64,000 bases of DNA from FEN-1219 sp964503125 (GTDB lineage Bacteria > Pseudomonadota > Gammaproteobacteria > Steroidobacterales > Rariloculaceae). Shown here in pieces: positions 38,571-46,752 of this stretch (its first letter is position 1; the number at the start of each line of letters is the position of its first letter). Below the pieces are notes generated by a model, which worked only from the letters and a program-made list of their open reading frames with translations, ran no database searches and was not told the DNA's origin. The DNA lies in NCBI GenBank assembly GCA_964503125.1, contig CAZCZE010000039.1, positions 62,001 through 126,000 of the forward strand, given 5' to 3'. A program made the translations under genes and the position numbers.

Positions 38571-38592
38571 GCCGTCGCATTGCGGCGACGGC
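38571..38592 (+). terminator. Possible terminator-like hairpin after the MaoC gene
   Basis: GCCGTCGC (38571-38578) and GCGACGGC (38585-38592) form a perfect 8-bp stem with a 6-base loop, followed by TGTTCTT. It lies about 110 bp past the MaoC stop and 118 bp before the next gene. The T tract is poor, so termination is only a possibility. I see nothing else in the 248 bp from 38462 to 38709. Confidence 0.35.
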
Positions 38593-38709
38593 TGTTCTTA
38601 AATGCGCCCCAGCAGAACGAGCGGCGGGACCGACAACAACAAGACCTGACGTCCGCGAGCTAACAAGGTCTGCGATTGAGTTAGGGTCGGAATTGCCAAG
38701 GAGGGTCTT

Positions 38710-39267
38710 GTGGTCAAGCAACTCTACGGGTTGACCGCGCTGGTCGGAGCACTGACGCTCGCGTCGGCTCAGGCACAGACCGGTTCGCTCGACGAATGGG
38801 ACGCCTGCATGCTTTTGTGGGGGGACGAGTCCTTCTGCGGACCGAAGCCCGAGCCGGAGCCGGAGCCGACGCTGCCGGAGCCGGAGCCGACGCTGCCGGA
38901 GCCGGAGCCGACGCTGCCGGAGCCCGAGCCGACGCTGCCGGAGCCCGAGCCGACGCTGCCGGAGCCCGAGCCGACGTTGCCGGAGCCGGAGCCGACGCTG
39001 CCGGAGCCTCCGCCTGCGCCGCCCCCGGCGCCACCTGCGCCGCCGCCCTCGGGCGACAAGTGCAAGCGCGGCTACGACCACCGAGGCGGTGCTCGCTGGG
39101 GCCACGTAAAGATCGCGAAGATCTTGAAGCTCGTTCGTGACCGCAACGATCGCCGGGCGGATCGCGACGACCGCTCGGGTAAGGGCAAGGGCGACGACCG
39201 CTCAGGCAAGGGCAAGGGCAAGGGCAAGCACGACTCTCGCGGGTCGAGCTCGAAGTCACGCCGGTAA
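38710..39267 (+). CDS. Secreted protein with seven EPEPTLP repeats and a basic tail
   Basis: A 185-aa protein starting at GTG 38710 with AAGGAGGG upstream. The signal peptide MVKQLYGLTALVGALTLASA probably ends near Ala-Gln-Ala. A short folded part with Cys residues (DACMLLWGDESFCG) follows, then seven tandem EPEPTLP repeats (residues about 50-98) and a Pro/Ala-rich stretch. The C-terminal ~75 residues are strongly basic and disordered, with DDRSGKGKG-type repeats. The acidic-Pro then basic layout suggests an extended linker or nucleic-acid or surface binding tail. No family recognised. A strong terminator follows. Confidence 0.75.
   Translation: MVKQLYGLTALVGALTLASAQAQTGSLDEWDACMLLWGDESFCGPKPEPEPEPTLPEPEPTLPEPEPTLPEPEPTLPEPEPTLPEPEPTLPEPEPTLPEPPPAPPPAPPAPPPSGDKCKRGYDHRGGARWGHVKIAKILKLVRDRNDRRADRDDRSGKGKGDDRSGKGKGKGKHDSRGSSSKSRR
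38857..39003 (+). repeat. Seven tandem 21-bp units coding for EPEPTLP
   Basis: 147 bp made of seven in-frame 21-bp units of the form GAGCC(G/C)GAGCCGACGCTGCC(G). Units differ at third codon positions only (CCG or CCC; ctg or ttg), so the protein repeat is exact and the array can expand or contract without shifting frame. Copy number is likely to vary between strains. Confidence 0.92.
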
Positions 39268-39284
39268 ACGTCACTTGAAGCAAG

Positions 39285-39316
39285 AGCCCCCGCGGCCCTT
39301 TCGGGTCGCGGGGGCT
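39285..39316 (+). terminator. Rho-independent terminator after the EPEPTLP-repeat gene
   Basis: AGCCCCCGCGGCCC pairs with GGGTCGCGGGGGCT (one mismatch) around a short loop, followed by CGTCGTTTTC. It lies 18 bp past the stop codon. It stands between this gene and the convergent DUF4382 lipoprotein gene, and could serve both directions. Confidence 0.85.
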
Positions 39317-39341
39317 CGTCGTTTTCGGGTGGCGGGGCCGC

Positions 39342-41216
39342 TCAGTCGGTCGCGGCGAAGTGCATCGCGATGTGATGAGCCGTGAGCGTCGTGCTCCCTT
39401 CGTCGTAGCTGCCGATCGCCGCGAGTGCGATCGCGGCGTTCCCGGCGGAGAGCTGGTTGGCGACCGCGGTGCTGAAGTCGGCGAACGTGGTGAAGAGCTT
39501 GACGTCGCCGCCCACCGAGATGCCGTACAGCGCGCGACCCGTCGTCGGCGCGATCGTCGGCGACACCGCCAGCGTCGTGAGGTCGATGAGCCTTGCGCCC
39601 ACGAGCACGTGATGGCGAGCACCGATGTCCGGATTGTCGATGTCGAGCACGAACCCGGCGGGGCCCATGCTCGAGAAGGGCGCCGCAGTGCCCGTCGTGC
39701 CCCAGCCGATGCCGAGCACGGCCGGCAGGAAGCGGTGATCGACGACGGTGCGGCCCTCGAAATCGGCGGGTGCGCTGCCGAACGGCCGCACGAAGCCGAG
39801 CACCTTGGCTGCTTGACCGGGTGCAACCGAGGCGAGCCCGAGCGTGCCCGTCGCGACCTCATAGTCGGCCGGGTCGGCGTCCATCGCGGGCGTGACGCCT
39901 GTGCCGCTGAAGTCGAACAGCTCGACGCCCAGTCGATCGATGGCGCGCAACTTCAAGTCGACCTGGCCCGCGACGACGCTATTGACGGTGCCGCGCAAGT
40001 GCGTCGGCAGCATGCGCACGCGGCCGTTCGTGGCATCGAAAGTCGCCGGTGTCGTGGTCGTCGCGGGCTCCGTCAGGGAGCCGAAGGCGACGATGTGCTG
40101 GCCGACCGAGAGCGCGCTCGCGTCGAGCACGACGCCGGGACTGCCGGGCTTCTGCACCTTGGTGTCGAGCCCGACCGTGACGATTACGGTGCGGTACAGC
40201 CGAGCGACGCGGTTGGGACGCACGGCGTAGCCGCCCTTGACGGTCAACTCATTGCCGCTGCGCGCGACGATGTTGCCGTGCACGGCGTCGATGCGCTCGC
40301 CGCTGACGCTGTCGCCCGCATGAACGATCTCGGCCGTGAAGCGGCGGTCCAGCGTCGAGAGCGTGCCGAACGCGACGGTCATCGTGCCGGCCGGCTTTTG
40401 TGCCAGGGCCGCGAGACCCCCGCTGCCCGTCGCGGCCGCGCCGTCGATCTCGAACGAAGTCGTCGCCGTCGTGTGCACGGTGACGCGCCCGTGATTGCCA
40501 TCCGGGCGGAACCATGGCCGCACGTCGACCGTGTAGGTTCCGGCGGCGACGTCCGTCGCGACGAGCGCGCCGCGCAGACGCAGCTCTTTCTCGGTGACCG
40601 GCTGCACCTCGGCGACGAGATACGGTCGCGCCGTCACGACGGGCGGCGACTGCGATGCGTCGACCGCGTTCGAAGTCGCGAGATCGAAGTCGAGCGCCAG
40701 CAGCGCAGTGCGGCCGCGCGTGATGACGAGATGCTCGCGAGCCGCGAGATCGATCGTGAGCTCGGTCACGCCCAAAGGCTGGCCGGTGGCGCCGACGACG
40801 TTGGCGCGCGTGACTTGGCCGCCGGCTTCGACGAAGACCTCGGCATTGCTGTAGTCGAGCCGAATGGTGCCGCCGACGATATCGCCGGGCGCGAGCGTCG
40901 CGACGGCGAGCAGGTCGGACAGGTCGGTGAGCTGGGCGAAGTCGATGCGCGTCGCGGCCGGCAGCACTTCGACGGTGCTTCCGCCCGGGCGGCGCAGCGT
41001 GACCGATAGGACATCGACGGAGTAGCTGATGAAATCGCCGTCGGCGTCGGTGACGCTGACGAGTAGCGTGCCGGTGTTCGACCCGGTCGGTTGAGCGGGC
41101 GGTGTCGCGGCGGTCGAGCCGCCCGAGCCGCCGCAGCCCGCGAGGCAAACGGCCGCGAGCGCGACCCCTGTGAACGTGCGCAACGCTGCCTGCGCGCGCC
41201 TAATGAATGTGCCCAT
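39342..41216 (-). CDS. DUF4382-type lipoprotein
   Basis: A 624-aa predicted outer-membrane or periplasmic lipoprotein. The signal peptide ends in a lipobox LAGC (about residue 28), followed by a Gly/Ser/Ala linker. The N-terminal ~170 residues match the DUF4382 pattern (GTLLVSVTDADGDFISYSVD, VLSVTLRR, then FAQLTDLSDLLAVATLAPGD). The rest is repeated beta-sandwich or OB-like segments (for example HGNIVARSGNELTVKGG and LRGTVNSVVAGQVDLKL), similar to DUF5666-type domains. Function unknown; a structural or carbohydrate-binding surface role is likely. Confidence 0.82.
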   Translation of the reverse strand: MGTFIRRAQAALRTFTGVALAAVCLAGCGGSGGSTAATPPAQPTGSNTGTLLVSVTDADGDFISYSVDVLSVTLRRPGGSTVEVLPAATRIDFAQLTDLSDLLAVATLAPGDIVGGTIRLDYSNAEVFVEAGGQVTRANVVGATGQPLGVTELTIDLAAREHLVITRGRTALLALDFDLATSNAVDASQSPPVVTARPYLVAEVQPVTEKELRLRGALVATDVAAGTYTVDVRPWFRPDGNHGRVTVHTTATTSFEIDGAAATGSGGLAALAQKPAGTMTVAFGTLSTLDRRFTAEIVHAGDSVSGERIDAVHGNIVARSGNELTVKGGYAVRPNRVARLYRTVIVTVGLDTKVQKPGSPGVVLDASALSVGQHIVAFGSLTEPATTTTPATFDATNGRVRMLPTHLRGTVNSVVAGQVDLKLRAIDRLGVELFDFSGTGVTPAMDADPADYEVATGTLGLASVAPGQAAKVLGFVRPFGSAPADFEGRTVVDHRFLPAVLGIGWGTTGTAAPFSSMGPAGFVLDIDNPDIGARHHVLVGARLIDLTTLAVSPTIAPTTGRALYGISVGGDVKLFTTFADFSTAVANQLSAGNAAIALAAIGSYDEGSTTLTAHHIAMHFAATD

Positions 41217-41397
41217 TGTGATCTCCCTGGCGAAACGAGGTTACCGCTGGCAGCAACGCGGGGCTAGAATGGCTCGTTGACCCGTTATGCAAGATCGACG
41301 CAGGGGCATTTGCCCGTGGCTCGCTTGTAATCCTACCGTTTGCTGGCAGAATGCATTAGAGGCGGATGCCCAGGCGGATCAAAAGGTTGCGTAATTA

Positions 41398-44079
41398 ATG
41401 AGTGCCCGGGTCGAAGACCGAACCGGCACGCCGAAGGCGGACGACTCGTCCGCCGGTGAGCGCCCCCTAAGTCGTTCGCAGGCTCGGGCGCAGGCGCCTG
41501 GCCTCGACCTGATCTGCACCCAGGTCGCCGTCGACTTCCAAAGCATCACGCACGAGACCGCCGAGCCACGAATCGCGGCCGGTCTGCAATCGCTGACCGA
41601 CGCTTGCGGGGCCGATGCCGTGGCAGTCCTGCGCCTCGATGCCGCGGGCACGGTGTTCGCAGAGGTGTACGCCGGCCGCTCGACGTTCTCCGCGTGTAAC
41701 CCCGCCGTGCTCAAGGGCCGGCGTCTCGACGAATTCCCGTGGATCAAGGCGCGACTCGCGCATCTACGGCTGCTCGAGATCAAGGACACGGCCAACGTGC
41801 CGGCGGCGCAGAACCAAGACGCGGCGCAACTCTCGAGCCTCAACGTCGGCGCGCTGTTGCTCGTCGGCTTCCAGATCCGGGGCCGGCTCGGCGGCGTGCT
41901 CGCGGTCTTGAGCTCGGCGCCGAATCCCGGCTGGTCCGTCGATTTGCACCTGGCGCTCAAGCTCCTCGGTGCGAGCGTCGCGAGTGGCCTCGAGCGCGTC
42001 GAGCTCATGGAGGCGCTCGCGGACGTCCAAGAACGCGATCGACTTGTGACCAATACCGCCAACGACGGGCTTTGGGACTACGACGTGCGCGGCAACTCGA
42101 TGTACTTCTCACCGCGCTGGCGCGCGATGCTCGGCTACGCGAGCGATCACGACGTGCCCGAATGGCGGCTGCTCGTCCATCCCGACGATCTCGCGAACGT
42201 GCAGACGCAACTGCGCGAGCACCTCGAAGGTCGGATCGAGCTCTTCGAGAGCGTGCACCGCATGCAGCACGCGAACGGGGAGTGGCGCTGGATCCAGAGC
42301 CGGGTTCAAGGCAGGCTCGACGAGAACGGCCGCTTGAAGCGGCTCGTCGGCGTCGAGACCGACATCACGGAGCGCAAGCTTTACGAGGAAGCGCTGTTCC
42401 GCGAGAAGGAGAGCGCGCAGATCACGCTCCAGTCGATCGGCGACGGCGTCGTGACGACGGACAGCGAAGCGCGCGTGCAGTATTTGAACCCCGTGGCGTC
42501 GGATCTCACGGGTTGGCGGCTCGACGACGCCGTGGGCCGCAACATCGACGAGATCTTCCGCGGCTTCCACGAGGAGACGTGCGAGCCCATCGAGAACCCC
42601 GTCGGCGTGGCCATGCGCCGCAACCGGCCCATCAAGTCGGTCCGGCCCGCGCTGCTCATCCGGCGCGACGGCAACGAGCTCTACATCGAGAGCACGGCCG
42701 CGCCGATCCGCGATCCGTTCGGCCACGTCACGGGCGGCGTGCTCGTGTTCCACGACGTCAGCGAGTCGCGCGAGCTCAACCGCCGCTTGAGCTACGCGGC
42801 CAGCCACGACGTGCTCACGGAGCTCGTCAATCGCCGCGAGTTCGAGCAGCGGCTCGAGCGGGCGCTCAAGAGCGCCAAGGCGCGTGAGACCGCGTACGCG
42901 GTTCTCTACCTCGATCTCGATCAGTTCAAGATCGTCAACGACGCCTGCGGTCACAACGCGGGCGATGCGCTGCTCAAGCAGATCGGCTCCTTGCTCAAGT
43001 CGAAGATCCGCTGGCGCGACACGCTCGCGCGGCTCGGCGGCGACGAGTTCGGCGTGCTGCTCGAGAGCTGCACGATGGACGAAGCGCTGCGCACGGCCGA
43101 GACGCTGCGCGAGAACATCGCCGAGTACCGGTTCGTTTGGGACGACCGCACGTTCCGCCTCGGCGTCAGCATCGGCGTCGTGCCGATCACGGCGGCCACC
43201 GACGACGTGGCCTCGCTATTGTCGGCTGCCGACAGCGCGTGCGCGGCCGCGAAGGACGCCGGCCGCAACCGCGTCTACAACTACCAAGAAAACGACATCG
43301 ACTTGATGCGGCGGCGCAAGGAGATGCAGTGGGCCGCGCGCATCAGCAACGCGCTCGACGAGAACCGCTTCGAGCTGTTCCGACAGACGATTCAACCGCT
43401 GCAGGCCAACCCGGAGATCGCCGGCGCCCACTACGAGCTGCTCATTCGCATGCGCGACGAGGGTGGCCAGCTCATCGCGCCCGGGCTCTTCATCGCGGCC
43501 GCGGAGCGTTATGGGTTGATGACGGCCATCGATCGGTGGGTCATCGCGCAGGCGTTCACGTGGCTCGTGTCCGAGGCCGACGAGCGTGAGCGGCTGTCCC
43601 TATGCGCGATCAACCTCTCGGGCCAGAGCCTGGCCGACGAGAAGTTTCTGCCGTTCGTCATCGAGCAATTCAAGAAGAGCGGCTTGTCGGGCTCGTGCAT
43701 TTGCTTCGAGATCACGGAGACCGCCGCGATCGCGAGCTACTCGCAAGCCAATCGCTTCATCCACGCGCTCAAGGAGATCGGTTGCCGTTTCGCGCTCGAC
43801 GACTTCGGCACGGGCTTGTCGTCGTTCGGCTACCTGAAGCACTTCCCCGTCGACTTCCTCAAGATCGACGGCAGCTTCGTCAAAGAGATCCTCCACGACC
43901 CGATCGACCGCGAGATGGTACGCTCGATCAACGAGATCGGCCATCTCACGGGCAAGCAGACGATCGCCGAGTTCGCCGAGAACGCCGAGATCATCACGAT
44001 GCTGCGCGGCATGGGCATCGACTACGCCCAAGGCTACGGCGTCTCCGAGCCCAAGCGCCTCCTCCAAGCCGTCGCCTAG
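41398..44079 (+). CDS. GAF-PAS-PAS-GGDEF-EAL cyclic-di-GMP signalling protein
   Basis: An 893-aa soluble, multi-sensor protein. The order is a GAF-like domain (about 50-195), PAS with PAC (about 215-330, DGLWDYDVRGNSMYFSPRW), a second PAS (about 345-460), GGDEF (GGDEF at 547-551, RWRD I-site just before it) and EAL. The EAL motif reads YELLIR: the metal-binding Glu is kept and the Ala is Leu. Other EAL residues are kept (INLSG, EITETA, DDFGTG, KIDGSF, EFAEN). Both activities look possible, with the diguanylate cyclase subject to product inhibition. No membrane segment is seen. Its stop overlaps the convergent nadC end by 4 bp. Confidence 0.93.
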   Translation: MSARVEDRTGTPKADDSSAGERPLSRSQARAQAPGLDLICTQVAVDFQSITHETAEPRIAAGLQSLTDACGADAVAVLRLDAAGTVFAEVYAGRSTFSACNPAVLKGRRLDEFPWIKARLAHLRLLEIKDTANVPAAQNQDAAQLSSLNVGALLLVGFQIRGRLGGVLAVLSSAPNPGWSVDLHLALKLLGASVASGLERVELMEALADVQERDRLVTNTANDGLWDYDVRGNSMYFSPRWRAMLGYASDHDVPEWRLLVHPDDLANVQTQLREHLEGRIELFESVHRMQHANGEWRWIQSRVQGRLDENGRLKRLVGVETDITERKLYEEALFREKESAQITLQSIGDGVVTTDSEARVQYLNPVASDLTGWRLDDAVGRNIDEIFRGFHEETCEPIENPVGVAMRRNRPIKSVRPALLIRRDGNELYIESTAAPIRDPFGHVTGGVLVFHDVSESRELNRRLSYAASHDVLTELVNRREFEQRLERALKSAKARETAYAVLYLDLDQFKIVNDACGHNAGDALLKQIGSLLKSKIRWRDTLARLGGDEFGVLLESCTMDEALRTAETLRENIAEYRFVWDDRTFRLGVSIGVVPITAATDDVASLLSAADSACAAAKDAGRNRVYNYQENDIDLMRRRKEMQWAARISNALDENRFELFRQTIQPLQANPEIAGAHYELLIRMRDEGGQLIAPGLFIAAAERYGLMTAIDRWVIAQAFTWLVSEADERERLSLCAINLSGQSLADEKFLPFVIEQFKKSGLSGSCICFEITETAAIASYSQANRFIHALKEIGCRFALDDFGTGLSSFGYLKHFPVDFLKIDGSFVKEILHDPIDREMVRSINEIGHLTGKQTIAEFAENAEIITMLRGMGIDYAQGYGVSEPKRLLQAVA

Positions 44080-44924
44080 ACAAAGCGCATCGAGAAGTCG
44101 ATGGCGCGCACGTGCTTCGTGAGCGCGCCCATCGAGATGAAGTCGACGCCCGTCGCGGCGACGTCGCGCAGCGTCGCCGCGTCGACGCTCCCTGACGCCT
44201 CGAGCTCGTGACGTTTGCCGGCGCTCGCGTCGCGGAATCGCACGGCGGCGCGCATGTCGTCGAGCGAAAAATCGTCGAGCATGATGCGGTCGGCGTCCGT
44301 CGCGAGCGCCTCGCGGAGCTGCTCGAGCGATTCGACCTCGACCTCGATCATGACGAGCGGCGACTGCCGCCTCGCGACGCGCACGGCCGCGGTGACGCTG
44401 CCGACGGCGGCGATGTGGTTTTCCTTGATGAGGATGGCGTCGAAGAGGCCGATACGGTGATTCTCGCCGCCGCCGCAGCGCACGGCGTATTTCTGCGCGC
44501 GGCGCAGCCCGGGCAGCGTCTTGCGGGTGTCGAGGAGGCGCGCGCCCGTGCCGGCCACGATAGCGACGAACGAGCGCGCGGTCGTGGCGGTGCCCGAGAG
44601 CGTCTGCAAGAAGTTCAAGGCCGTGCGCTCGCCCGTCACGAGGCTGCGCGCGGGCCCCTCGAGCTCGCAGACCACTTGGCCGGTTTCGACGAGGGCTGCG
44701 TCCGCGGCGTGCCACTGGATCTGCACGCGCGCATCGAGTTGGCGATACGTCTCGTCGAACCACGCGCGGCCGCAGAGCGTTGCGGGCTCGCGTGCGATGA
44801 CGCGGGCGCGGCCTTGCGTGCCGGCGCCGATGAGCTCGGCCGTGAGATCGCCGGCGCCGAGGTCTTCGGCGAGCGCGCGGCTCACGACCGCGGGAATGTC
44901 ATCGGGCAGCGGCAGTGAGGTCAT
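44076..44924 (-). CDS. nadC: Nicotinate-nucleotide pyrophosphorylase (quinolinate phosphoribosyltransferase)
   Basis: NadC converts quinolinate and PRPP to nicotinate mononucleotide in NAD synthesis. The 282-aa sequence has RTALNFLQTLSGTATTARSF (the family active-site helix). LLDTRKTLPGLRRAQKYAVR, with Lys and Arg binding quinolinate, follows, as do NHRIGLFDAILIKENHI and the C-terminal GVDFISMGALTKHVRAIDFS. All are standard. It starts at ATG 44924. Confidence 0.96.
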   Translation of the reverse strand: MTSLPLPDDIPAVVSRALAEDLGAGDLTAELIGAGTQGRARVIAREPATLCGRAWFDETYRQLDARVQIQWHAADAALVETGQVVCELEGPARSLVTGERTALNFLQTLSGTATTARSFVAIVAGTGARLLDTRKTLPGLRRAQKYAVRCGGGENHRIGLFDAILIKENHIAAVGSVTAAVRVARRQSPLVMIEVEVESLEQLREALATDADRIMLDDFSLDDMRAAVRFRDASAGKRHELEASGSVDAATLRDVAATGVDFISMGALTKHVRAIDFSMRFV

Positions 44925-45004
44925 CGGGTTGTCAGCGTCTCATAAACGGCGAGGACCCGGAGAAGCGCGTGCTTCGCCGGGCCCTCCGGGCGTCGGGTCG
45001 CTCC

Positions 45005-45589
45005 CTAGAGGATGAATCCGCCGTGGCCGAAGCCGACCATGCTCATGAGCATGGGCACGGATAAGACCGTGTTCGCGCGTGAGGCGAGGAACGCGACGCG
45101 CCGCGCTTTGGCGATCTGATCGGCGGTCGCTTCAACGAGACCCAAGACCTTTTTCTGGTTCGGCCAGATGAGCACCCAGACGTTGAACAGCATGATCGTG
45201 CCGAGCCACGCGCCGACGCCGATCGTCAACCCGGCGCCCTGCAACGTGAAGGCGTCGACGAACAGCCCGACGCGCCAGAGATAAAGGGCGCCCGTGAGCC
45301 AGGTCACCACTGCGGCCCACCGGAACCAGAGGAGCGCGCGCGGGGCTACGTACTTGCTAATGCCGGCACCGCCCGGACCGCCCTGATCCTTGGCGGCGGC
45401 TGCAAGGGCAGGGGCCTGCACGAAATTGAAATAGTAGAGAAGGCCGATCCAGGTGACCCCCGCGAGCACGTGGAGCCACATGATCATGCTCTGCTCGTTC
45501 GCGCTGACGCCCATCGTCGCGAGAGCGATCACAACCGCGAGGACGACACCGGCGATAATCGTGCCTTGGATGGAATTCAACGGGTTCAT
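45005..45589 (-). CDS. Urate hydroxylase PuuD-like (urate oxidase N-terminal) membrane protein
   Basis: A 194-aa membrane protein with five hydrophobic segments. MIMWLHVLAGVTWIGLLYYF (about 34-53) with its conserved His is the hallmark of the urate oxidase N-terminal domain found in PuuD, and WFRWAAVVTWLTGALYLW and MLFNVWVLIWPNQKKVLG are the next blocks. Full-length PuuD carries a C-terminal cytochrome c domain that is absent here, as is usual for the short family members of unclear role. No purine genes are near. Divergent from grxD across 188 bp. Confidence 0.82.
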   Translation of the reverse strand: MNPLNSIQGTIIAGVVLAVVIALATMGVSANEQSMIMWLHVLAGVTWIGLLYYFNFVQAPALAAAAKDQGGPGGAGISKYVAPRALLWFRWAAVVTWLTGALYLWRVGLFVDAFTLQGAGLTIGVGAWLGTIMLFNVWVLIWPNQKKVLGLVEATADQIAKARRVAFLASRANTVLSVPMLMSMVGFGHGGFIL

Positions 45590-45777
45590 TGGACCTCCCC
45601 TGGGAAACCTTTGACCGAATGTGCTTATTCTCGGGCGTTCTGGCGCGGGACTTGCCCCGCCCCGAAGACTGACGAAGAATAGGTGAGACGTAGACGCAGT
45701 TCAACGAGTCTCGCGCCACCGACATGGCTTGACTTGCGTGTGAGCTTGCCGCCTCTTGCAACGGAGTATTCGACATC

Positions 45778-46110
45778 ATGGACGTCAACGAGCGCATCAA
45801 GAAGCAACTCGACACCTATCCCGTGCTGCTCTACATGAAGGGCACGCCCGATTTCCCGCAGTGCGGTTTCTCGGCCAAGACGGTCGGCGTGCTGCGCGCG
45901 GCCGGCGCCAAATTCGCCTACATCAACATCTTCGAGGATCCGGAAATCCGCGAAGGCCTCAAGGCGTATTCCAATTGGCCTACGTTCCCGCAGCTCTACG
46001 TCGGCGGCGAGCTCATCGGCGGCTGCGACATCGCAGTCGAGCTCTACGAGTCGGGCGAGCTCCAGAAAATCCTCGCCGGCACCGACACGGCTGCGGCGAA
46101 GACGCAATAG
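45778..46110 (+). CDS. grxD: Monothiol glutaredoxin
   Basis: A 110-aa Grx4-type glutaredoxin that carries or transfers [2Fe-2S] clusters. The active site is CGFS (29-32) in TPDFPQCGFSAKTV, with KGTPD before it, WPTFPQLYVGGELIGGCDI after it, and the ELLIGGCD-like glutathione site. All fit the monothiol (CGFS) class. The ATG at 45778 follows an AACGGAG. The stop abuts the convergent rnt stop. The grxD-rnt pairing is common in Gammaproteobacteria. Confidence 0.95.
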   Translation: MDVNERIKKQLDTYPVLLYMKGTPDFPQCGFSAKTVGVLRAAGAKFAYINIFEDPEIREGLKAYSNWPTFPQLYVGGELIGGCDIAVELYESGELQKILAGTDTAAAKTQ

Positions 46111-46752
46111 TCAGCGCGGAAACGCGCTCCGGAAGCGGTTGACGACGGCGCAGAACAGCTGCGCCGTCATCTCGGCGTCGTAGAGCGCCGAGTGCGCCTC
46201 CTCCTCGTTCCAGGTAAAGCCCGCGGCCGTGACCGCGCGGCTCAACACCGTTTGGCCGAACGCGACGCCGGCGAGCGTGGCCGTGTCGAAGCTCGAGAAC
46301 GGATGAAACGGGTTGCGCTTGATGCCCGTGCGCTCGACGGCCGCGTTCAAGAACTGTAAGTCGAAGAACGCGTTGTGCCCGACGAGCACGGCGCGCGTGC
46401 AGCCCGTAGGCTTGATCTCCTTGCGCACCTCCTGAAACATCGCGCGCAGCGCGTCGCCCTCGTCCATGGCGATGCGGAGCGGGTGGTAGGGATCGATTCC
46501 GGTCACCTCGAGCGATGCAGGATCGAGGCGCGCGCCTTCGAACGGCTTGACGATGTAACGATGGCGATCGACGGGCGCGAGGTCGCCCGCGCCGTTGAAA
46601 CGCACGAACACGCAGGCGACCTCGAGCAGCGCGTCGGTCGCGCAGTTGAAGCCGCCGGTCTCGACGTCGACGATGACGGGCAGGAAGCCGCGGAACCGCG
46701 CCGCGATCGGCGACGGCGCGTCGACGTCCGCTGTCGGCTGCTCGTCGCTCAC
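46111..46752 (-). CDS. rnt: Ribonuclease T
   Basis: RNase T trims the 3' ends of tRNA, 5S and other stable RNAs and ends the CCA turnover cycle. The DEDDh exonuclease residues are clear: VIVDVETGGFN (Asp, Glu), LVGHNAFFDLQFL (Asp) and EAHSALYDAEMTAQLF (His, Asp). KRNPFHPFSSFDTATLA is a family-specific block. It has 213 aa from GTG 46752, overlapping the M17 peptidase stop by 4 bp (GTGA), so the two are coupled. Confidence 0.95.
   Translation of the reverse strand: MSDEQPTADVDAPSPIAARFRGFLPVIVDVETGGFNCATDALLEVACVFVRFNGAGDLAPVDRHRYIVKPFEGARLDPASLEVTGIDPYHPLRIAMDEGDALRAMFQEVRKEIKPTGCTRAVLVGHNAFFDLQFLNAAVERTGIKRNPFHPFSSFDTATLAGVAFGQTVLSRAVTAAGFTWNEEEAHSALYDAEMTAQLFCAVVNRFRSAFPR

Noticed and set aside
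38857..39003. CRISPR-like array
   Set aside because: The 21-bp units are contiguous with no spacers and are in frame within a coding region.
43426..43446. EAL domain taken as inactive because the motif reads ELL
   Set aside because: The essential Glu is kept and all other catalytic and metal residues are recognisable, so activity cannot be excluded.
44940..45004. Terminator between nadC and the PuuD-like gene
   Set aside because: A GC-rich imperfect hairpin is present, but there is no T run in either direction.
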